Of a stretch of DNA of 64,000 nucleotides, positions 9,586 through 19,200 are shown piece after piece (position 1 is the first letter of the stretch; every line of letters starts with the position of its first letter). Source of the DNA: Pelomonas sp. Root1444 (lineage in GTDB: Bacteria > Pseudomonadota > Gammaproteobacteria > Burkholderiales > Burkholderiaceae_C); NCBI RefSeq assembly GCF_001426885.1, contig NZ_LMFP01000028.1:519811-583810 (forward strand). Reading direction: 5' to 3'. The position numbers and the translations under genes were made by a program. The notes beneath the pieces are model-generated. The model was given only the letters and a program-made list of their open reading frames with translations, was not told the DNA's origin and made no database searches.

Positions 9586-9944
9586 CAGAGTCTCCACAAA
9601 ACCTGGATCGCCCAGCCAGCGCAACCCACAAGCCAAACGATGGTGAACACCTGCAGCGTCAGACGCACGCCCACGGGTTTCACATAGTCCATCCAGATGT
9701 CGCGCACGCCGACCCAGGCGTGATACGCGAGTGCCAGGATGGTGACGAAGGTCAGCAACTTCATCCACTGCGTGGAGAAGATCGCTGCCCAGCGGTCGTA
9801 GCCGAGCTCGCCGGGCATCAGCACCTGGGCGAGCAGCACGACCGTGAAGAGGGCCATCAGTACGGCCGTGATGCGCTGCGCGAGCCAGTCACGCAGGCCG
9901 TAATGCGCACCGACGACGATGCGCTTGGAACCGAAAGTACTCAT
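9585..9944 (-). CDS. sdhD: succinate dehydrogenase membrane anchor subunit
   Basis: The 119-residue integral membrane protein has three predicted helices (TAVLMALFTVVLLAQVL, LLTFVTILALAYHAWVG, LTLQVFTIVWLVGCAGWAI). The YHAWVGVRDIWMDY motif carries the conserved His used for heme b ligation in this family. With SdhC it anchors SdhAB and forms the quinone site. The start ATG at 9944 is preceded by GAGGACA. The stop overlaps the sdhA start by one base. Confidence 0.93.
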   Translation of the reverse strand: MSTFGSKRIVVGAHYGLRDWLAQRITAVLMALFTVVLLAQVLMPGELGYDRWAAIFSTQWMKLLTFVTILALAYHAWVGVRDIWMDYVKPVGVRLTLQVFTIVWLVGCAGWAIQVLWRL

Positions 9945-9963
9945 TGTTGTTGTCCTCAGGAGC

Positions 9964-10392
9964 TCAGTACAGGCCGAAGAGCTTGGCACCGAGCAGCAGC
10001 GTCAGCAGCGTGCTGAGCACCAGCGTGATCAGGGCCGAGCTGTGGCCTTGGGCCTTGCTGACGCTGTGCGTCGCATCCATCCACAGGTGGCGCACACCCG
10101 CGATGAAGTGCGCCAGGTACGCCCAGATCAAACCCAGCGTGACGAGCTTGACGAACCAGCCGGGGATGACGCCGACACCCGCAACGAAGACGTTGGTGAA
10201 GCCTTCGAAGGAGATTTCCGTGCGCAGGCTGTTGTCCAGCATCCAGATCACGAACGGCAGCAACGCGAACAACACGAAGCCGCTGATCCGATGCAGGATG
10301 GAGACGATGCCGGCCGGCGGAAGGCGGTAGCTGACGATCTGCGTGACGTGAATATTGGTGTAGACCGGTCTTTTCTTGACGCTGTCCGTCAT
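9964..10392 (-). CDS. sdhC: succinate dehydrogenase cytochrome b556 subunit
   Basis: The 142-residue membrane subunit begins MTDSVKKRPVYTNI; the frame is open further upstream, but that would extend across the promoter region. The family signature SILHRISGFVLF contains the quinone-site Ser/Arg region, and a C-terminal helix HFIAGVRHLWMD carries the heme-ligand His. Three transmembrane helices are visible. It is the first gene of the sdh-gltA operon, 91 bp downstream of the gntR-type regulator, with which it may be partly co-transcribed. Confidence 0.94.
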   Translation of the reverse strand: MTDSVKKRPVYTNIHVTQIVSYRLPPAGIVSILHRISGFVLFALLPFVIWMLDNSLRTEISFEGFTNVFVAGVGVIPGWFVKLVTLGLIWAYLAHFIAGVRHLWMDATHSVSKAQGHSSALITLVLSTLLTLLLGAKLFGLY

Positions 10393-10424
10393 GGTCGTGC
10401 CCGTAATCAATGTGAAACCGAAAG

Positions 10425-10430
10425 ATTCTA
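10425..10430 (-). promoter_or_regulatory. candidate -10 box for sdhC operon
   Basis: On the minus strand a TAGAAT hexamer (5 of 6 to TATAAT) lies 33-38 bp before the sdhC ATG. No convincing -35 is seen at 16-18 bp, as expected if an activator is needed. Weak support. Confidence 0.35.
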
Positions 10431-10483
10431 GGGCAGAGACACAGGACAACCTTCGCGGTTGCTGCACTGCGGCATTGTCAGAT

Positions 10484-11212
10484 TCAGTTCAAGTCATTGC
10501 GGTAGTGATCCGCGTGCGTGTGGTAGAGGCCGCGGCGCAATTCGACCGGTCGATCGCCGTAGGTGTAGGCCACGCGCTCGACGCTGAGCAGGGGTTCGCT
10601 CGTCGCCACCGCCAGCAACGCGGCCGCTTCCGCACTGGCGGCAACCGCCCGCAGCTTCTCCTCGGCGCGCACCATGTGCACGGCAAAACGCTCCTCGAAA
10701 AGCGCGTACAGCGTGCCGGCATAGGTGTCGATCAGCGCGCCGTTCAGACCCTCGAAATGCCGCTCCGGCAGCCACAGGTCGTCCAGCACGACGGGCCGGT
10801 TGCGGCGCAGCAGCAGGCGCCTGACCTCGATCACCGGCTCCGAAGTGCGCAACTGCAAGGCCCGGGCCGTCTCGGCCGTCGCACGGGCACGGCGGCAGTG
10901 CACCAGCTCACGGGTGAAGCCGCTGGCACCGTCGTCGGCCACGAGGCGCAGGAAGCGATAGGCGTCGCGCGGCGCCGTGTGCGTCGCCACGAACGTCCCG
11001 CGGCCCTGGCGCCGCTCGACGACATGCGCCGCCGTCAGCTCGTCGAGCGCGCGCCGCACGGTGCCGGGGCTGGCGTGGAAGCGCTCGGCCAGCGCGGCCT
11101 CGCTGGGCAGCGCCTCCCCGGGCCGCCACTCGCCCGCGGCAAGCGCGGCGACGATCAACTGGCGGATCTGCTCGTACAGCGGGGCGGGCGGCCTTGGCTT
11201 GGTTGGGGGCAT
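10484..11212 (-). CDS. GntR-family (HutC/UTRA type) transcriptional regulator
   Basis: The 242-residue regulator starts [18 protein letters not shown]. An N-terminal winged helix-turn-helix covers roughly residues 10-75 ([35 protein letters not shown]). A UTRA ligand-binding domain fills the C-terminal two-thirds ([44 protein letters not shown]), the fold that senses small organic acids, sugars or amino acids. It lies between mdh (divergent, 103 bp) and sdhC (same strand, 91 bp). This arrangement is common in Burkholderiales and suggests control of one or both TCA units. The ligand is unknown. The start was chosen over a GTG-type extension 11 codons upstream because it fits the family length. 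Confidence 0.88.
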   Translation of the reverse strand: MPPTKPRPPAPLYEQIRQLIVAALAAGEWRPGEALPSEAALAERFHASPGTVRRALDELTAAHVVERRQGRGTFVATHTAPRDAYRFLRLVADDGASGFTRELVHCRRARATAETARALQLRTSEPVIEVRRLLLRRNRPVVLDDLWLPERHFEGLNGALIDTYAGTLYALFEERFAVHMVRAEEKLRAVAASAEAAALLAVATSEPLLSVERVAYTYGDRPVELRRGLYHTHADHYRNDLN

Positions 11213-11315
11213 GCGCGCATTGCAGCACAGGGTATGCCCGTACACTTGCCCGCCTTCAGGCGGCGCGCTTGGCGCCCCTCGACGTCAGCTTTATCAACTG
11301 TCCCCGGAGACCTCC
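11213..11315. promoter_or_regulatory. divergent gntR/mdh promoter region with a GTA-N6-TAC inverted repeat
   Basis: This 103-bp intergenic stretch must hold both the gntR and mdh promoters. A small inverted repeat GTATGCCCGTAC at 11232-11243 is a possible GntR operator (inference). The mdh ribosome-binding site CCCCGGAGA is at its right end. No strong -35/-10 pair is evident. Confidence 0.3.
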
Positions 11316-12302
11316 ATGAGCAAGAAACCCGTTCGCGTCGCCGTCACCGGCGCTGCTGGCCAGATCGGCTACGCCCTGCTGTTCCGCATCGCCTCCGGCG
11401 AGATGCTGGGCAAGGACCAGCCCGTCATCCTGCAGCTGCTGGAGATCCCGGACGAGAAGGCCCAGAACGCGCTGAAGGGCGTGATCATGGAGCTCGAAGA
11501 CTGCGCCTTCCCGCTGCTGGCCGGCGTCGAAGCCCACAGCGACCCGATGAGCGCCTTCAAGGACACCGACTACGCACTGCTGGTGGGCTCGCGCCCCCGC
11601 GGCCCGGGCATGGAACGCGCCGAACTGCTGGCCGTCAACGGTGCCATCTTCACGACCCAGGGCAAGGCGCTGAACGCCGTCGCCTCGCGCAACGTCAAGG
11701 TGCTGGTCGTCGGCAACCCCGCCAACACCAACGCCTACATCGCGATGAAGTCGGCGCCGGACCTGCCGCGCAAGAACTTCACCGCCATGCTGCGCCTGGA
11801 CCACAACCGCGCCGCCTCGCAGTTGGCCGCGAAGACCGGCAAGCCGGTGGCCTCCATCGAGAAGCTGGCCGTCTGGGGCAACCACTCGCCGACGATGTAT
11901 GCCGACTACCGTAACGCCACCATCGATGGCCAGTCGGTCAAGGCGCTGATCAACGACGAGCAGTGGAACCGCGAGACCTTCCTGCCGACCGTCGGCAAGC
12001 GCGGCGCGGCCATCATTGCCGCCCGTGGCCTGTCGTCGGCCGCCTCGGCCGCCAACGCCGCCATCGACCACATGCGCGACTGGGCTCTGGGCACCAACGG
12101 CAAGTGGGTCACGATGGGCATCCCGTCCAACGGCGAATACGGCATCCCCAAGGACGTCATGTTCGGCTACCCGGTCACCTGCGAAGGCGGCGAGTACAAG
12201 ATCGTCGAAGGCATCACCATCGACGAGTTCTCGCAGGAATGCATCAACAAGACGCTGAAGGAACTGACGGACGAGCAGGACGGCGTCAAGCACCTGCTGT
12301 AA
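11316..12302 (+). CDS. mdh: malate dehydrogenase (NAD-dependent)
   Basis: The 328-residue cytosolic enzyme oxidises malate to oxaloacetate. It has the N-terminal Rossmann motif [22 protein letters not shown], the substrate-loop Arg pair [15 protein letters not shown], the cofactor motif [14 protein letters not shown], and the active-site region [13 protein letters not shown] / [12 protein letters not shown]. This is the LDH-like, cytoplasmic MalDH group 2 form typical of Burkholderiales. The start ATG is preceded by GGAGA; an open extension upstream overlaps the gntR gene and is rejected. It is followed by a hairpin terminator, so it is probably monocistronic. Confidence 0.97.
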   Translation: MSKKPVRVAVTGAAGQIGYALLFRIASGEMLGKDQPVILQLLEIPDEKAQNALKGVIMELEDCAFPLLAGVEAHSDPMSAFKDTDYALLVGSRPRGPGMERAELLAVNGAIFTTQGKALNAVASRNVKVLVVGNPANTNAYIAMKSAPDLPRKNFTAMLRLDHNRAASQLAAKTGKPVASIEKLAVWGNHSPTMYADYRNATIDGQSVKALINDEQWNRETFLPTVGKRGAAIIAARGLSSAASAANAAIDHMRDWALGTNGKWVTMGIPSNGEYGIPKDVMFGYPVTCEGGEYKIVEGITIDEFSQECINKTLKELTDEQDGVKHLL

Positions 12303-12321
12303 ACCGCCTCGGCAAGAAAGC

Positions 12322-12345
12322 AGGCCTCCCTCGGGAGGCCTTTTT
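12322..12345 (+). terminator. Rho-independent terminator of mdh
   Basis: The stem AGGCCTCC / GGAGGCCT closes a 4-nt loop and runs into TTTTT, 20 bp after the mdh stop. It could also weakly serve the convergent chemoreceptor gene. Confidence 0.85.
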
Positions 12346-12359
12346 CGTTGCGGCGCGAC

Positions 12360-13925
12360 TCAGCGCGTGGCCGGCAGGCGGAAGGTCGACACCGTCGCCA
12401 CCAGCTGCTGGGCCTGCACCTTCAGGCCGTCTGCCGCGGCGGCCATCTGCTCGACCATCGCGGCGTTCTGCTGCGTGGCCTGGTCCATCTGCGTGACCGC
12501 CGCGCCGACCTGCGACACGCCGGAGCTCTGCTCGGCGCTGGACGAGCTGATCTCACCCATGATGTCGGTCACGCGCTGGATGCTGCTGACGACCTTGTCC
12601 ATCGTCTCCCCGGCCTGGTTGACCAGCGTGTTGCCGCGGTCGACGCGTTCCATGCTCTGCGTGATCAGCTGCTTGATCTCGCGCGCCGCCTCGGCGCTGC
12701 GACCGGCCAGCAATCGCACCTCACCGGCCACCACCGCGAAGCCCCGCCCCTGCTCGCCGGCGCGCGCCGCCTCCACGGCCGCGTTCAGCGCCAGGATGTT
12801 GGTCTGGAAGGCGATGCCGTCGATGACCGAGATGATGTCGCCGATGCGGCGCGAGCTGTCGTTGATGCCCTTCATCGTCTCGACGACCTGCTTGACGACC
12901 TGGCCGCCCTCGACCGCGACGTGCGATGCGTTCTGCGCCAGCTGGTTGGCCTGCTGCGCGTTGTCGACGTTGTTGCGCACCGTCGCACCCAGCTCGTCCA
13001 TCGATGCGGCCGTCTGCTGCAGCGCGCTGGCCTGGCTTTCGGTGCGAGCGCTCAGGTCCTGGTTGCCGCTGGCGATCTCGGAGCTGGCGTTGGCCACCGA
13101 CTCCGAGCCGTCGCGCACCTGCTGCACGATGCTCGCCATGCTGTCGCGCATGGCCTTGACGCCTTGCATGACGCTGGCCGTGTCGCCCGGCTGCAGGTCG
13201 ATCTCGACGCCCAGGTCGCCCTCGGCCAACCGGTGCGTGATCGCGTTGACCGCGGCCGGTTCGCCGCCGAGCTGGCGCGTGATGCTGCGCGTGATGGCCA
13301 GCCCCAGGGCCAGCAGCGCGCCGACGAGGACGAGCACGCCCAGGCCCACCTGCCAGACGCGCTGCCAGATCGCCTGGTTGACGGTGTCGACATAGACGCC
13401 CGAGCCGATGATCCAGCCCCAGGGCGCGAAACCCTTTACGTACGACTCCTTCGGCACCGGCTGCTCGCTGCCGGGCTTGGGCCACATGTAGGGGATGAAG
13501 CCCGCGCCCTGCGCCTTGACGATGTTGACCATCTCGACGAACAGTGCCTTGCCTGTCGGGTCCTTGCTGGCCGACAGCGGCTTGCCGTCCAGCTCCGGCT
13601 TCATGGGATGCATCACCATGACCGGCGTGTTGTCGTTGATCCAGAAGTACTCGTTGCCGCTGTAGCGCAGCGTCTTCACGGCCGCGAGGGCCGCTTTCTT
13701 GGCGTCCTCGTCGGCCAGCTTGCCGGCGGCGACCTGCGAATGGAAATGCGCGACGACACCATGCGCGGCCTCCACCGCCTGGCGCACCGCCTGCTGGCGC
13801 TCATTCATGATGAGCGCGCGTTCCGAGAACAACAGGAAGCCGGCAACCAGCAGCACGCCGAGGACGGCGCCGAAGGTCTGCAAGGCCAGGCGGCGGGAGC
13901 AGCTGAGGGATTGAAGCTGGAACAA
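12360..13925 (-). CDS. methyl-accepting chemotaxis protein with single Cache domain
   Basis: The 521-residue chemoreceptor has TM1 ([19 protein letters not shown]), then a periplasmic sCache_2-type sensor ([35 protein letters not shown]). TM2 ([19 protein letters not shown]) and a HAMP segment follow. The long cytoplasmic signalling coiled coil carries the hairpin tip [20 protein letters not shown] and [16 protein letters not shown]. It relays ligand binding to CheA/CheW. Start choice is uncertain: the TTG at 13925 has a good GGAGA at the right spacing; a GTG at 13964 (13 codons longer) has none. It has no CheB/CheR docking pentapeptide (ends FRLPATR). No che genes are nearby, so it is an orphan receptor. 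Confidence 0.9.
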   Translation of the reverse strand: MFQLQSLSCSRRLALQTFGAVLGVLLVAGFLLFSERALIMNERQQAVRQAVEAAHGVVAHFHSQVAAGKLADEDAKKAALAAVKTLRYSGNEYFWINDNTPVMVMHPMKPELDGKPLSASKDPTGKALFVEMVNIVKAQGAGFIPYMWPKPGSEQPVPKESYVKGFAPWGWIIGSGVYVDTVNQAIWQRVWQVGLGVLVLVGALLALGLAITRSITRQLGGEPAAVNAITHRLAEGDLGVEIDLQPGDTASVMQGVKAMRDSMASIVQQVRDGSESVANASSEIASGNQDLSARTESQASALQQTAASMDELGATVRNNVDNAQQANQLAQNASHVAVEGGQVVKQVVETMKGINDSSRRIGDIISVIDGIAFQTNILALNAAVEAARAGEQGRGFAVVAGEVRLLAGRSAEAAREIKQLITQSMERVDRGNTLVNQAGETMDKVVSSIQRVTDIMGEISSSSAEQSSGVSQVGAAVTQMDQATQQNAAMVEQMAAAADGLKVQAQQLVATVSTFRLPATR

Positions 13926-14023
13926 GCACGTCTCCAGTTGTCGTTGTGCCTTCCATCGTGTCACGCCGAGACCAGAACGCCCAGTACGAATTGCACGGCA
14001 CCCGCCTTCGTTACAGTGCCGCA

Positions 14024-15025
14024 ATGACCGCCCTCCTCCATCCCCGCGCGGCCTTGTTCGGCCATGAAACGCCGCGCGCCGCACTGCCTGTCGTCGACCA
14101 CTACTGCGGCGTCGAAGCGCGCATGCGCAAGAGCCTGGCGCTGCAGGCCGAGCTGGGCCCCGTCTTCGACATCACGCTGGACGCCGAGGACGGCGCGCCG
14201 GTCGGCGGCGAGGCCGAGCACGCGCTGCTGATCGCCGAGCTGGCGACCAGCGCGGCCAACCGCTTCGGCCGCGTCGGCGCGCGCGTGCATCCCTTTGGCC
14301 ACGACGCCTTCGAGGCCGACGTCGACACGCTGATTGGGAAGGCCGGCCCGAGCCTGGCCTACCTGATGATTCCCAAGCCAGAGAGCTTCGACGACGTGGA
14401 CCGTGCCGCGGCCACGATCGACGCGGCGTGCGCCCGCCACGGCGCGCCCAAGCTGCCGCTGCAGGTGCTCGTCGAAACCCACGGCGCGCTGCGCGAGGTG
14501 TTCCGCATCGCCGCACATCCGCGCATCGAGTCGCTGTCCTTCGGCCTGATGGATTTCGTCTCGGCGCACGGCGGCGCCATCCCCAAGGCGGCGATGGAGC
14601 TACCGGGCCAGTTTGAGCATCCGCTCGTCGTGCGCGCCAAGCTGGAGATCGCCGCGGCGGCCCATGCCTTCGGCAAGACGCCCTCGCACTGCGTCGTCAC
14701 GGAGCTCCGCGACAGCGAACGCTTGGCCGCCGCCGCCCGCCGCGCCGCCCGCGAGTTCGGCTACACGCGCATGTGGAGCATCCACCCCGACCAGATCCGG
14801 CCCATCGTCGAGGCCTTCGCGCCGGCGGCCGACGAGGTCGCCGAGGCGGCCGAGCTGCTGCTGGCCGCGCAGGCGGCTCAGTGGGCGCCGATTTCCTTCC
14901 GTGACCGATTGCACGACCGCGCCAGTTTTCGCTTTTTCTGGACCTTGCTCGAACGCGCAGAACGCACGGGCCGCGCGCTGCCCGCGGAGGCGCGATCGGC
15001 GTTTTTCCCCGTATCCATCGGGTAA
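14024..15025 (+). CDS. HpcH/HpaI aldolase / citrate lyase beta-like (CoA ester lyase) family protein
   Basis: The 333-residue TIM-barrel enzyme resembles CitE. Typical features are the acidic metal site [14 protein letters not shown], an [11 protein letters not shown] strand, [15 protein letters not shown] with the metal-binding Glu, and [13 protein letters not shown]. Members cleave or form C-C bonds of hydroxyacyl-CoA thioesters such as malyl-CoA or citramalyl-CoA. No citD/citF partners are present, so it is not a complete citrate lyase. Its place between mdh and acnB is a known Burkholderiales arrangement and hints at C4/C5-acyl-CoA side reactions of the TCA cycle (inference). The start is the ATG at 14024; a longer frame overlaps the divergent chemoreceptor. 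Confidence 0.85.
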   Translation: MTALLHPRAALFGHETPRAALPVVDHYCGVEARMRKSLALQAELGPVFDITLDAEDGAPVGGEAEHALLIAELATSAANRFGRVGARVHPFGHDAFEADVDTLIGKAGPSLAYLMIPKPESFDDVDRAAATIDAACARHGAPKLPLQVLVETHGALREVFRIAAHPRIESLSFGLMDFVSAHGGAIPKAAMELPGQFEHPLVVRAKLEIAAAAHAFGKTPSHCVVTELRDSERLAAAARRAAREFGYTRMWSIHPDQIRPIVEAFAPAADEVAEAAELLLAAQAAQWAPISFRDRLHDRASFRFFWTLLERAERTGRALPAEARSAFFPVSIG

Positions 15026-15144
15026 AGCACGGAGCCAGGGGGGCGCCCGATGCGTCCGACAATCCCTACATCTGCTCACGCATGCCTCGCCGAGGCGCGG
15101 CCATCATGCGCGGCCCCATCCACCTTCCCACCCGCTCTCACCAG

Positions 15145-15750
15145 ATGCTGTTTCACTCCCTTCGCGGCAGCGCCGCCGCCCTGATCCTCTGCGCCGCCCT
15201 GCCCGCCCTGGCCCAGGCGCCTGCGGCCAAGCCGGCCCCCGCCAAGCCCGCGGCGGCCAAGCCGGTTGGCGCCAAGCCTTCAGCCGCCAAGAGCGCGCCC
15301 AAGACGGCGGCGAAGAAGACACCGGCGCCGCCGCCCGAGCCCGTGCTGGTCGACGCCGACGAGGCGCAGGTCGCCGCCTCCGAGCGCGCCTATCTGGGCA
15401 ACTACGCCTGCGAGTTCAACGAGAGCGTGCTCATCGAGAAGCATTCCAAGGCAGCCGGCTACATCGACGTGCTCTGGCAGAAGCACCGCTTCACGATGAA
15501 GCCGGTGCTGTCGTCCACCGGCGCGCTGCGTCTGGAAGACGTGACCGGCCGCACGCTGATGATCCAGATCGCCAACAAGTCCATGCTGCTGGACACCAAG
15601 ATCGGCCAGCGCCTGCTGGACGACTGCGTCCACCCCGAGCAGGTCAAGCTGATGGAAGCTGCGAAGGCCGCCAAGCTCCACGACCCCGAGGCCGAAGCCG
15701 CCGAATCGGCGCGCAACAGCCTGGGCATCACACCGATGGCCGGCAAGTAG
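15145..15750 (+). CDS. secreted unknown protein with Ala/Lys/Pro-rich linker
   Basis: The product is about 201 residues. The start MLFHSLRGSAAALILCAALPALAQA gives a clear Sec signal peptide; ATGs 13 and 21 codons upstream would bury it. A low-complexity linker (repeats of AKP/AAK, about residues 26-65) follows. The compact C-terminal domain of ~130 residues (YACEFNESVLIEKH, YIDVLWQKHRFTMKPV, LDTKIGQRLLDDCV) contains two Cys that could form a disulfide. It is predicted periplasmic. It lies between the citE-like gene and vapBC-acnB. The function is not recognised. Confidence 0.75.
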   Translation: MLFHSLRGSAAALILCAALPALAQAPAAKPAPAKPAAAKPVGAKPSAAKSAPKTAAKKTPAPPPEPVLVDADEAQVAASERAYLGNYACEFNESVLIEKHSKAAGYIDVLWQKHRFTMKPVLSSTGALRLEDVTGRTLMIQIANKSMLLDTKIGQRLLDDCVHPEQVKLMEAAKAAKLHDPEAEAAESARNSLGITPMAGK

Positions 15751-15759
15751 CCCTGCGGC

Positions 15760-15789
15760 TTGAAAGCAACCGGCTTCGGTATGTAGAAT
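15760..15789 (+). promoter_or_regulatory. sigma-70 promoter of vapBC
   Basis: TTGAAA (-35, 15760-15765) and TAGAAT (-10, 15784-15789) are separated by 18 bp, each matching consensus at 5 of 6 positions. They lie 69 bp before the antitoxin ATG. Confidence 0.65.
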
Positions 15790-15791
15790 GC

Positions 15792-15813
15792 ATGCATACT
15801 TTCTGATGCATAC
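15792..15813 (+). promoter_or_regulatory. direct repeats ATGCATAC, candidate antitoxin operator
   Basis: Two exact copies of ATGCATAC (15792-15799 and 15806-15813) are spaced 14 bp start to start, directly after the -10 box. A GTATG half-site at 15779-15783 is inverted relative to them. This is the usual position for autoregulation by an AbrB-type antitoxin (inference). Confidence 0.5.
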
Positions 15814-15857
15814 CTGAGCCGCCGCCTGCCAGTGGCGCTCAGCCGCTGGAGGCGCCC

Positions 15858-16103
15858 ATGGAAGCCACTGTTGCCGAGCGCGGGCAGATCACGCTGCCCA
15901 AAGCCGTGAGGGACGCCCTCGGCCTGACCAAGGGCACGACGCTCAAGGTCGAGCTGGACGGCGGGCGCATCATCCTGCGCAAGAACGTCGACGACGCGCT
16001 GGCCAAGCTGCGCGGGCGCTTCAAGCTGCCCGAGGGCGTCACCACCGACGACGTCATGCGCGAATTGCGCGGCCGCGCGCCCGGCGATCCGGTGGAGCCG
16101 TGA
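15858..16103 (+). CDS. vapB: AbrB/SpoVT-type antitoxin of a VapBC module
   Basis: The 81-residue protein has an N-terminal swapped-hairpin DNA-binding domain (ATVAERGQITLPKAVRDALGLTKGTTLKVE, residues 3-33). The C-terminal tail of about 35 residues (ALAKLRGRFKLPEGVTTDD) is of the kind that wraps the toxin. It represses its own promoter and neutralises VapC. Its stop codon overlaps the GTG start of the toxin gene (GTGA), ensuring coupled translation. Confidence 0.88.
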   Translation: MEATVAERGQITLPKAVRDALGLTKGTTLKVELDGGRIILRKNVDDALAKLRGRFKLPEGVTTDDVMRELRGRAPGDPVEP

Positions 16104-16519
16104 TCGCCATCGACTCCTCCGTCCTCATCGACCTGCTGGGTGGCGACACCGGGGCCGAAGCCGCCGAAGACTGCCTGCGCCAGGCGCTGTCGCGTGGCCC
16201 GGTCGTCGCCTGCGACGTGGTGCTCAGCGAAGTCGTCTCGGGCCTCGGCTTCGGCGCCGAGCTGCTGGACGCGCTCGAAGGCGTCGGTATCGTCTATTCC
16301 CCGATCGAGTCCCGCGCTTCCGTGCGCGCGGGCGAAATGCAGCGCCGCTACAAGGAGCGCCGCAAGGCCGCGGGCCAGGTTCCGGCCGGCCCACGCACCG
16401 TCCCTGACTTCCTGATCGGCGCCCACGCTCTGCTGCAGTGCCAGGCGCTGATCACGCGCGACCAGGGCTTCTTTCGCGACTATTTCAAGGGCCTCAAGGT
16501 CATCGTGCCTGGGGCTTGA
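16100..16519 (+). CDS. vapC: PIN-domain ribonuclease toxin VapC
   Basis: The 139-residue PIN-domain protein has the four acidic active-site residues visible at Asp5 (IAIDSSVLIDLL), Glu44 (VLSEVVSGL), Asp103 (VPDFLIGAHALL) and Asp121 (ITRDQGFF). The catalytic site looks intact, so it should be an active Mg-dependent RNase, typically acting on tRNA or rRNA. The start is GTG, inside the antitoxin stop. It is followed after 18 bp by acnB, so read-through from the TA promoter could reach acnB. Confidence 0.9.
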   Translation: MIAIDSSVLIDLLGGDTGAEAAEDCLRQALSRGPVVACDVVLSEVVSGLGFGAELLDALEGVGIVYSPIESRASVRAGEMQRRYKERRKAAGQVPAGPRTVPDFLIGAHALLQCQALITRDQGFFRDYFKGLKVIVPGA

Positions 16520-16537
16520 TTTCAACTGGAGAACCAC

Positions 16538-19135
16538 ATGCTCACCGCCTACCGCCAACACGCCGCCGAGCGCGCCGCCCTCGGCATCCCGCCCCTTCCG
16601 CTGGATGCCAAGCAGGTCGCCGAGCTGATCGAGCTGATCAAGACCCCGCCGGCGGGTGAGGACGCCTTCCTGCTGGACCTGCTGACCCACCGCGTGCCCC
16701 CGGGTGTGGACGACGCCGCCAAGGTGAAGGCCTCGTTCCTCGCCGCCGTGGCGCATGGCGACCTCAGCGTGGGCCTCATCTCCAAGGCCAAGGCCACGGA
16801 GCTGCTGGGCACCATGGTGGGCGGCTACAACGTGCATCCGCTGATCGAACTGCTGGACGACGCCGAAGTGGCCGGCGTGGCCGCGGAAGGCCTGAAGAAG
16901 ACGCTGCTGATGTTCGACTTCTTCAACGACGTCGCCGCCAAGGCCAAGGCCGGCAACGTCAAGGCGCAGGAAGTGATGCAGTCGTGGGCCAACGCCGAGT
17001 GGTTCACCTCGCGCCCCGAGGTCGAGAAGAAGATCACCGTCACCGTCTTCAAGGTGCCCGGCGAGACCAACACCGATGACCTGTCGCCCGCCCCCGACGC
17101 CTGGAGCCGCCCGGACATCCCGCTGCACTACCTGGCGATGCTGAAGAACACGCGTCCCGACGCGGCCTTTAGCCCTGAGGAAGACGGCAAGCGCGGCCCG
17201 ATGCAATTCATCGAGGATCTGAAGAAGAAGGGCAACCTCGTGGCCTACGTGGGCGACGTGGTGGGCACCGGCTCCTCGCGCAAGTCGGCGACGAACTCCG
17301 TCATCTGGGCCACGGGCCAGGACATCCCGTTCGTGCCGAACAAGCGCTTCGGCGGCGTCACGCTGGGCGGCAAGATCGCACCGATCTTCTTCAACACGCA
17401 GGAAGACTCCGGCTCGCTGCCGATCGAAGTGGACGTCAGCAAGCTCGAGATGGGCGACGTCATCGACGTGCTGCCCTACGACGGCAAGCTGGTGAAGAAC
17501 GGCGAGACGGTCGCCGAGTTCAAGCTCAAGAGCGACGTGCTGTTCGACGAAGTGCGCGCCGGCGGCCGCATCAACCTCATCATCGGCCGCTCGCTGACGG
17601 CCAAGGCGCGCGAGTTCCTGGGCCTGCCCGCCTCCACGCTGTTCCGCCTGCCCTCGCCGCCCGCCGAAACCAAGGCTGGCTTCACGCTGGCTCAGAAAAT
17701 GGTGGGCCGTGCCGTCGGCCTGCCCGAGGGCCTGGGGGTGCGCCCCGGCACCTACTGCGAGCCCAAGATGACGACCGTCGGCTCGCAGGACACGACCGGC
17801 CCGATGACCCGCGACGAGCTGAAGGACCTGGCCTGCCTGGGCTTCTCGGCCGATCTGGTCATGCAGTCCTTCTGCCACACCGCGGCCTACCCCAAGCCGG
17901 TGGACGTGAAGACCCACCGGGAACTGCCCGCCTTCATCAGCAACCGCGGCGGCGTGTCGCTGCGCCCGGGCGACGGCGTCATCCACAGCTGGCTGAACCG
18001 CCTGCTGCTGCCCGACACGGTCGGCACCGGCGGCGACTCGCACACGCGCTTCCCCATCGGCATCTCCTTCCCCGCCGGCTCGGGCCTGGTGGCCTTCGGC
18101 GCGGCTACCGGCGTGATGCCGCTGGACATGCCTGAATCGGTGCTCGTGCGCTTCAAGGGCGAGATGCAGCCCGGCGTGACGCTGCGCGACCTCGTGCACG
18201 CCATCCCGTTGTACGCCATCAAGGCCGGCCTGCTGACCGTCGCGAAGGCCGGCAAGAAGAACGTGTTCTCGGGCCGCATCCTCGAGATCGAAGGCCTGCC
18301 GGACCTGAAGGTCGAGCAAGCCTTCGAGCTCTCCGACGCCTCCGCCGAGCGCTCGGCCGCCGGGTGCACGATCAAGCTCAATCCGGAGCCGATCAAGGAG
18401 TACTTGACCAGCAACGTCGTGCTGATGAAGAACATGATCGCCGACGGCTATGCCGATGCGAAGACGCTGCAGCGCCGCATCGAGAAGGTCGAGGCCTGGC
18501 TGGCCAAGCCCGAGCTGCTCGAAGCCGACAAGGACGCCGAGTACGCCGCCGTCATCGAGATCGACCTGGCCGACATCAAGGAGCCCATCCTCTGCTGCCC
18601 GAACGATCCGGACGACGCCAAGTTCCTGTCCGACGTGGCCGGCACCAAGATCGACGAGGCCTTCATCGGCTCGTGCATGACCAACATCGGCCACTTCCGC
18701 GCCGCGGCCAAGCTGCTGGGCGGCCAGCGCGACATCCCGGTCAAGCTGTGGGTGGCCCCGCCCACCAAGATGGACCAGAGCGAGCTGATCAAGGAAGGCC
18801 ACTACGCCGCCTTCGGCACGGCCGGTGCGCGCACCGAAATGCCGGGCTGCAGCCTGTGCATGGGCAACCAGGCCCAGGTGCGCGAAGGCGCGACCGTGGT
18901 ATCCACGTCGACCCGCAACTTCCCCAACCGCCTGGGCAAGAACACCAACGTGTTCCTGGCGTCCGCCGAGCTGGCCGCCATCGCGTCCAAACTGGGCCAC
19001 ATCCCGACGGTGCAGGAGTACCACGAGGCGATGGGCATCATCAACAAGGACACCGCCAGCGTCTACAAGTACCTGAACTTCGACCAGATCGAGGAGTACG
19101 CGGAGACGGCCAAGGTCACGGCTCCGGCCTGCTGA
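16538..19135 (+). CDS. acnB: aconitate hydratase B (bifunctional with 2-methylisocitrate dehydratase)
   Basis: The 865-residue enzyme isomerises citrate to isocitrate. The domain order is that of AcnB: an N-terminal HEAT-like domain (to ~160), the swivel domain (~165-380, [20 protein letters not shown]) and the catalytic 4Fe-4S domains. Cluster cysteines are Cys713 (GSCMTN), Cys771 and Cys774 ([10 protein letters not shown]). AcnB enzymes can also act on 2-methylcitrate-cycle substrates and bind mRNA as apo-protein. The ribosome-binding site ACTGGAGA precedes the ATG. A strong hairpin terminator follows. The vapBC pair directly upstream, only 18 bp away, is an unusual neighbour. Confidence 0.97.
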   Translation: MLTAYRQHAAERAALGIPPLPLDAKQVAELIELIKTPPAGEDAFLLDLLTHRVPPGVDDAAKVKASFLAAVAHGDLSVGLISKAKATELLGTMVGGYNVHPLIELLDDAEVAGVAAEGLKKTLLMFDFFNDVAAKAKAGNVKAQEVMQSWANAEWFTSRPEVEKKITVTVFKVPGETNTDDLSPAPDAWSRPDIPLHYLAMLKNTRPDAAFSPEEDGKRGPMQFIEDLKKKGNLVAYVGDVVGTGSSRKSATNSVIWATGQDIPFVPNKRFGGVTLGGKIAPIFFNTQEDSGSLPIEVDVSKLEMGDVIDVLPYDGKLVKNGETVAEFKLKSDVLFDEVRAGGRINLIIGRSLTAKAREFLGLPASTLFRLPSPPAETKAGFTLAQKMVGRAVGLPEGLGVRPGTYCEPKMTTVGSQDTTGPMTRDELKDLACLGFSADLVMQSFCHTAAYPKPVDVKTHRELPAFISNRGGVSLRPGDGVIHSWLNRLLLPDTVGTGGDSHTRFPIGISFPAGSGLVAFGAATGVMPLDMPESVLVRFKGEMQPGVTLRDLVHAIPLYAIKAGLLTVAKAGKKNVFSGRILEIEGLPDLKVEQAFELSDASAERSAAGCTIKLNPEPIKEYLTSNVVLMKNMIADGYADAKTLQRRIEKVEAWLAKPELLEADKDAEYAAVIEIDLADIKEPILCCPNDPDDAKFLSDVAGTKIDEAFIGSCMTNIGHFRAAAKLLGGQRDIPVKLWVAPPTKMDQSELIKEGHYAAFGTAGARTEMPGCSLCMGNQAQVREGATVVSTSTRNFPNRLGKNTNVFLASAELAAIASKLGHIPTVQEYHEAMGIINKDTASVYKYLNFDQIEEYAETAKVTAPAC

Positions 19136-19156
19136 GCCTGAACCGGCTTCGCCGCC

Positions 19157-19189
19157 AGCCCGCCGTGCGCAAGCCCGGCGGGCTTTTTG
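19157..19189 (+). terminator. Rho-independent terminator of acnB
   Basis: The 9-bp stem AGCCCGCCG / CGGCGGGCT with a 10-nt loop is followed by TTTTTG, 21 bp after the acnB stop. Confidence 0.85.
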
Positions 19190-19200
19190 TTGCTTGCCGC

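Noticed and set aside
7918-9687. A 589-codon open frame antisense to sdhA
   Set aside because: Shadow of sdhA; Val/His/Arg-rich low-complexity translation.
14024-15025. Citrate lyase complex (citDEF)
   Set aside because: Only a CitE-like beta-type protein is present, with no acyl-carrier or alpha subunit genes.
15839-19024. A 1061-codon open frame antisense to vapBC-acnB
   Set aside because: High-GC codon shadow of acnB; composition is His/Arg/Gly-biased with no family motifs.
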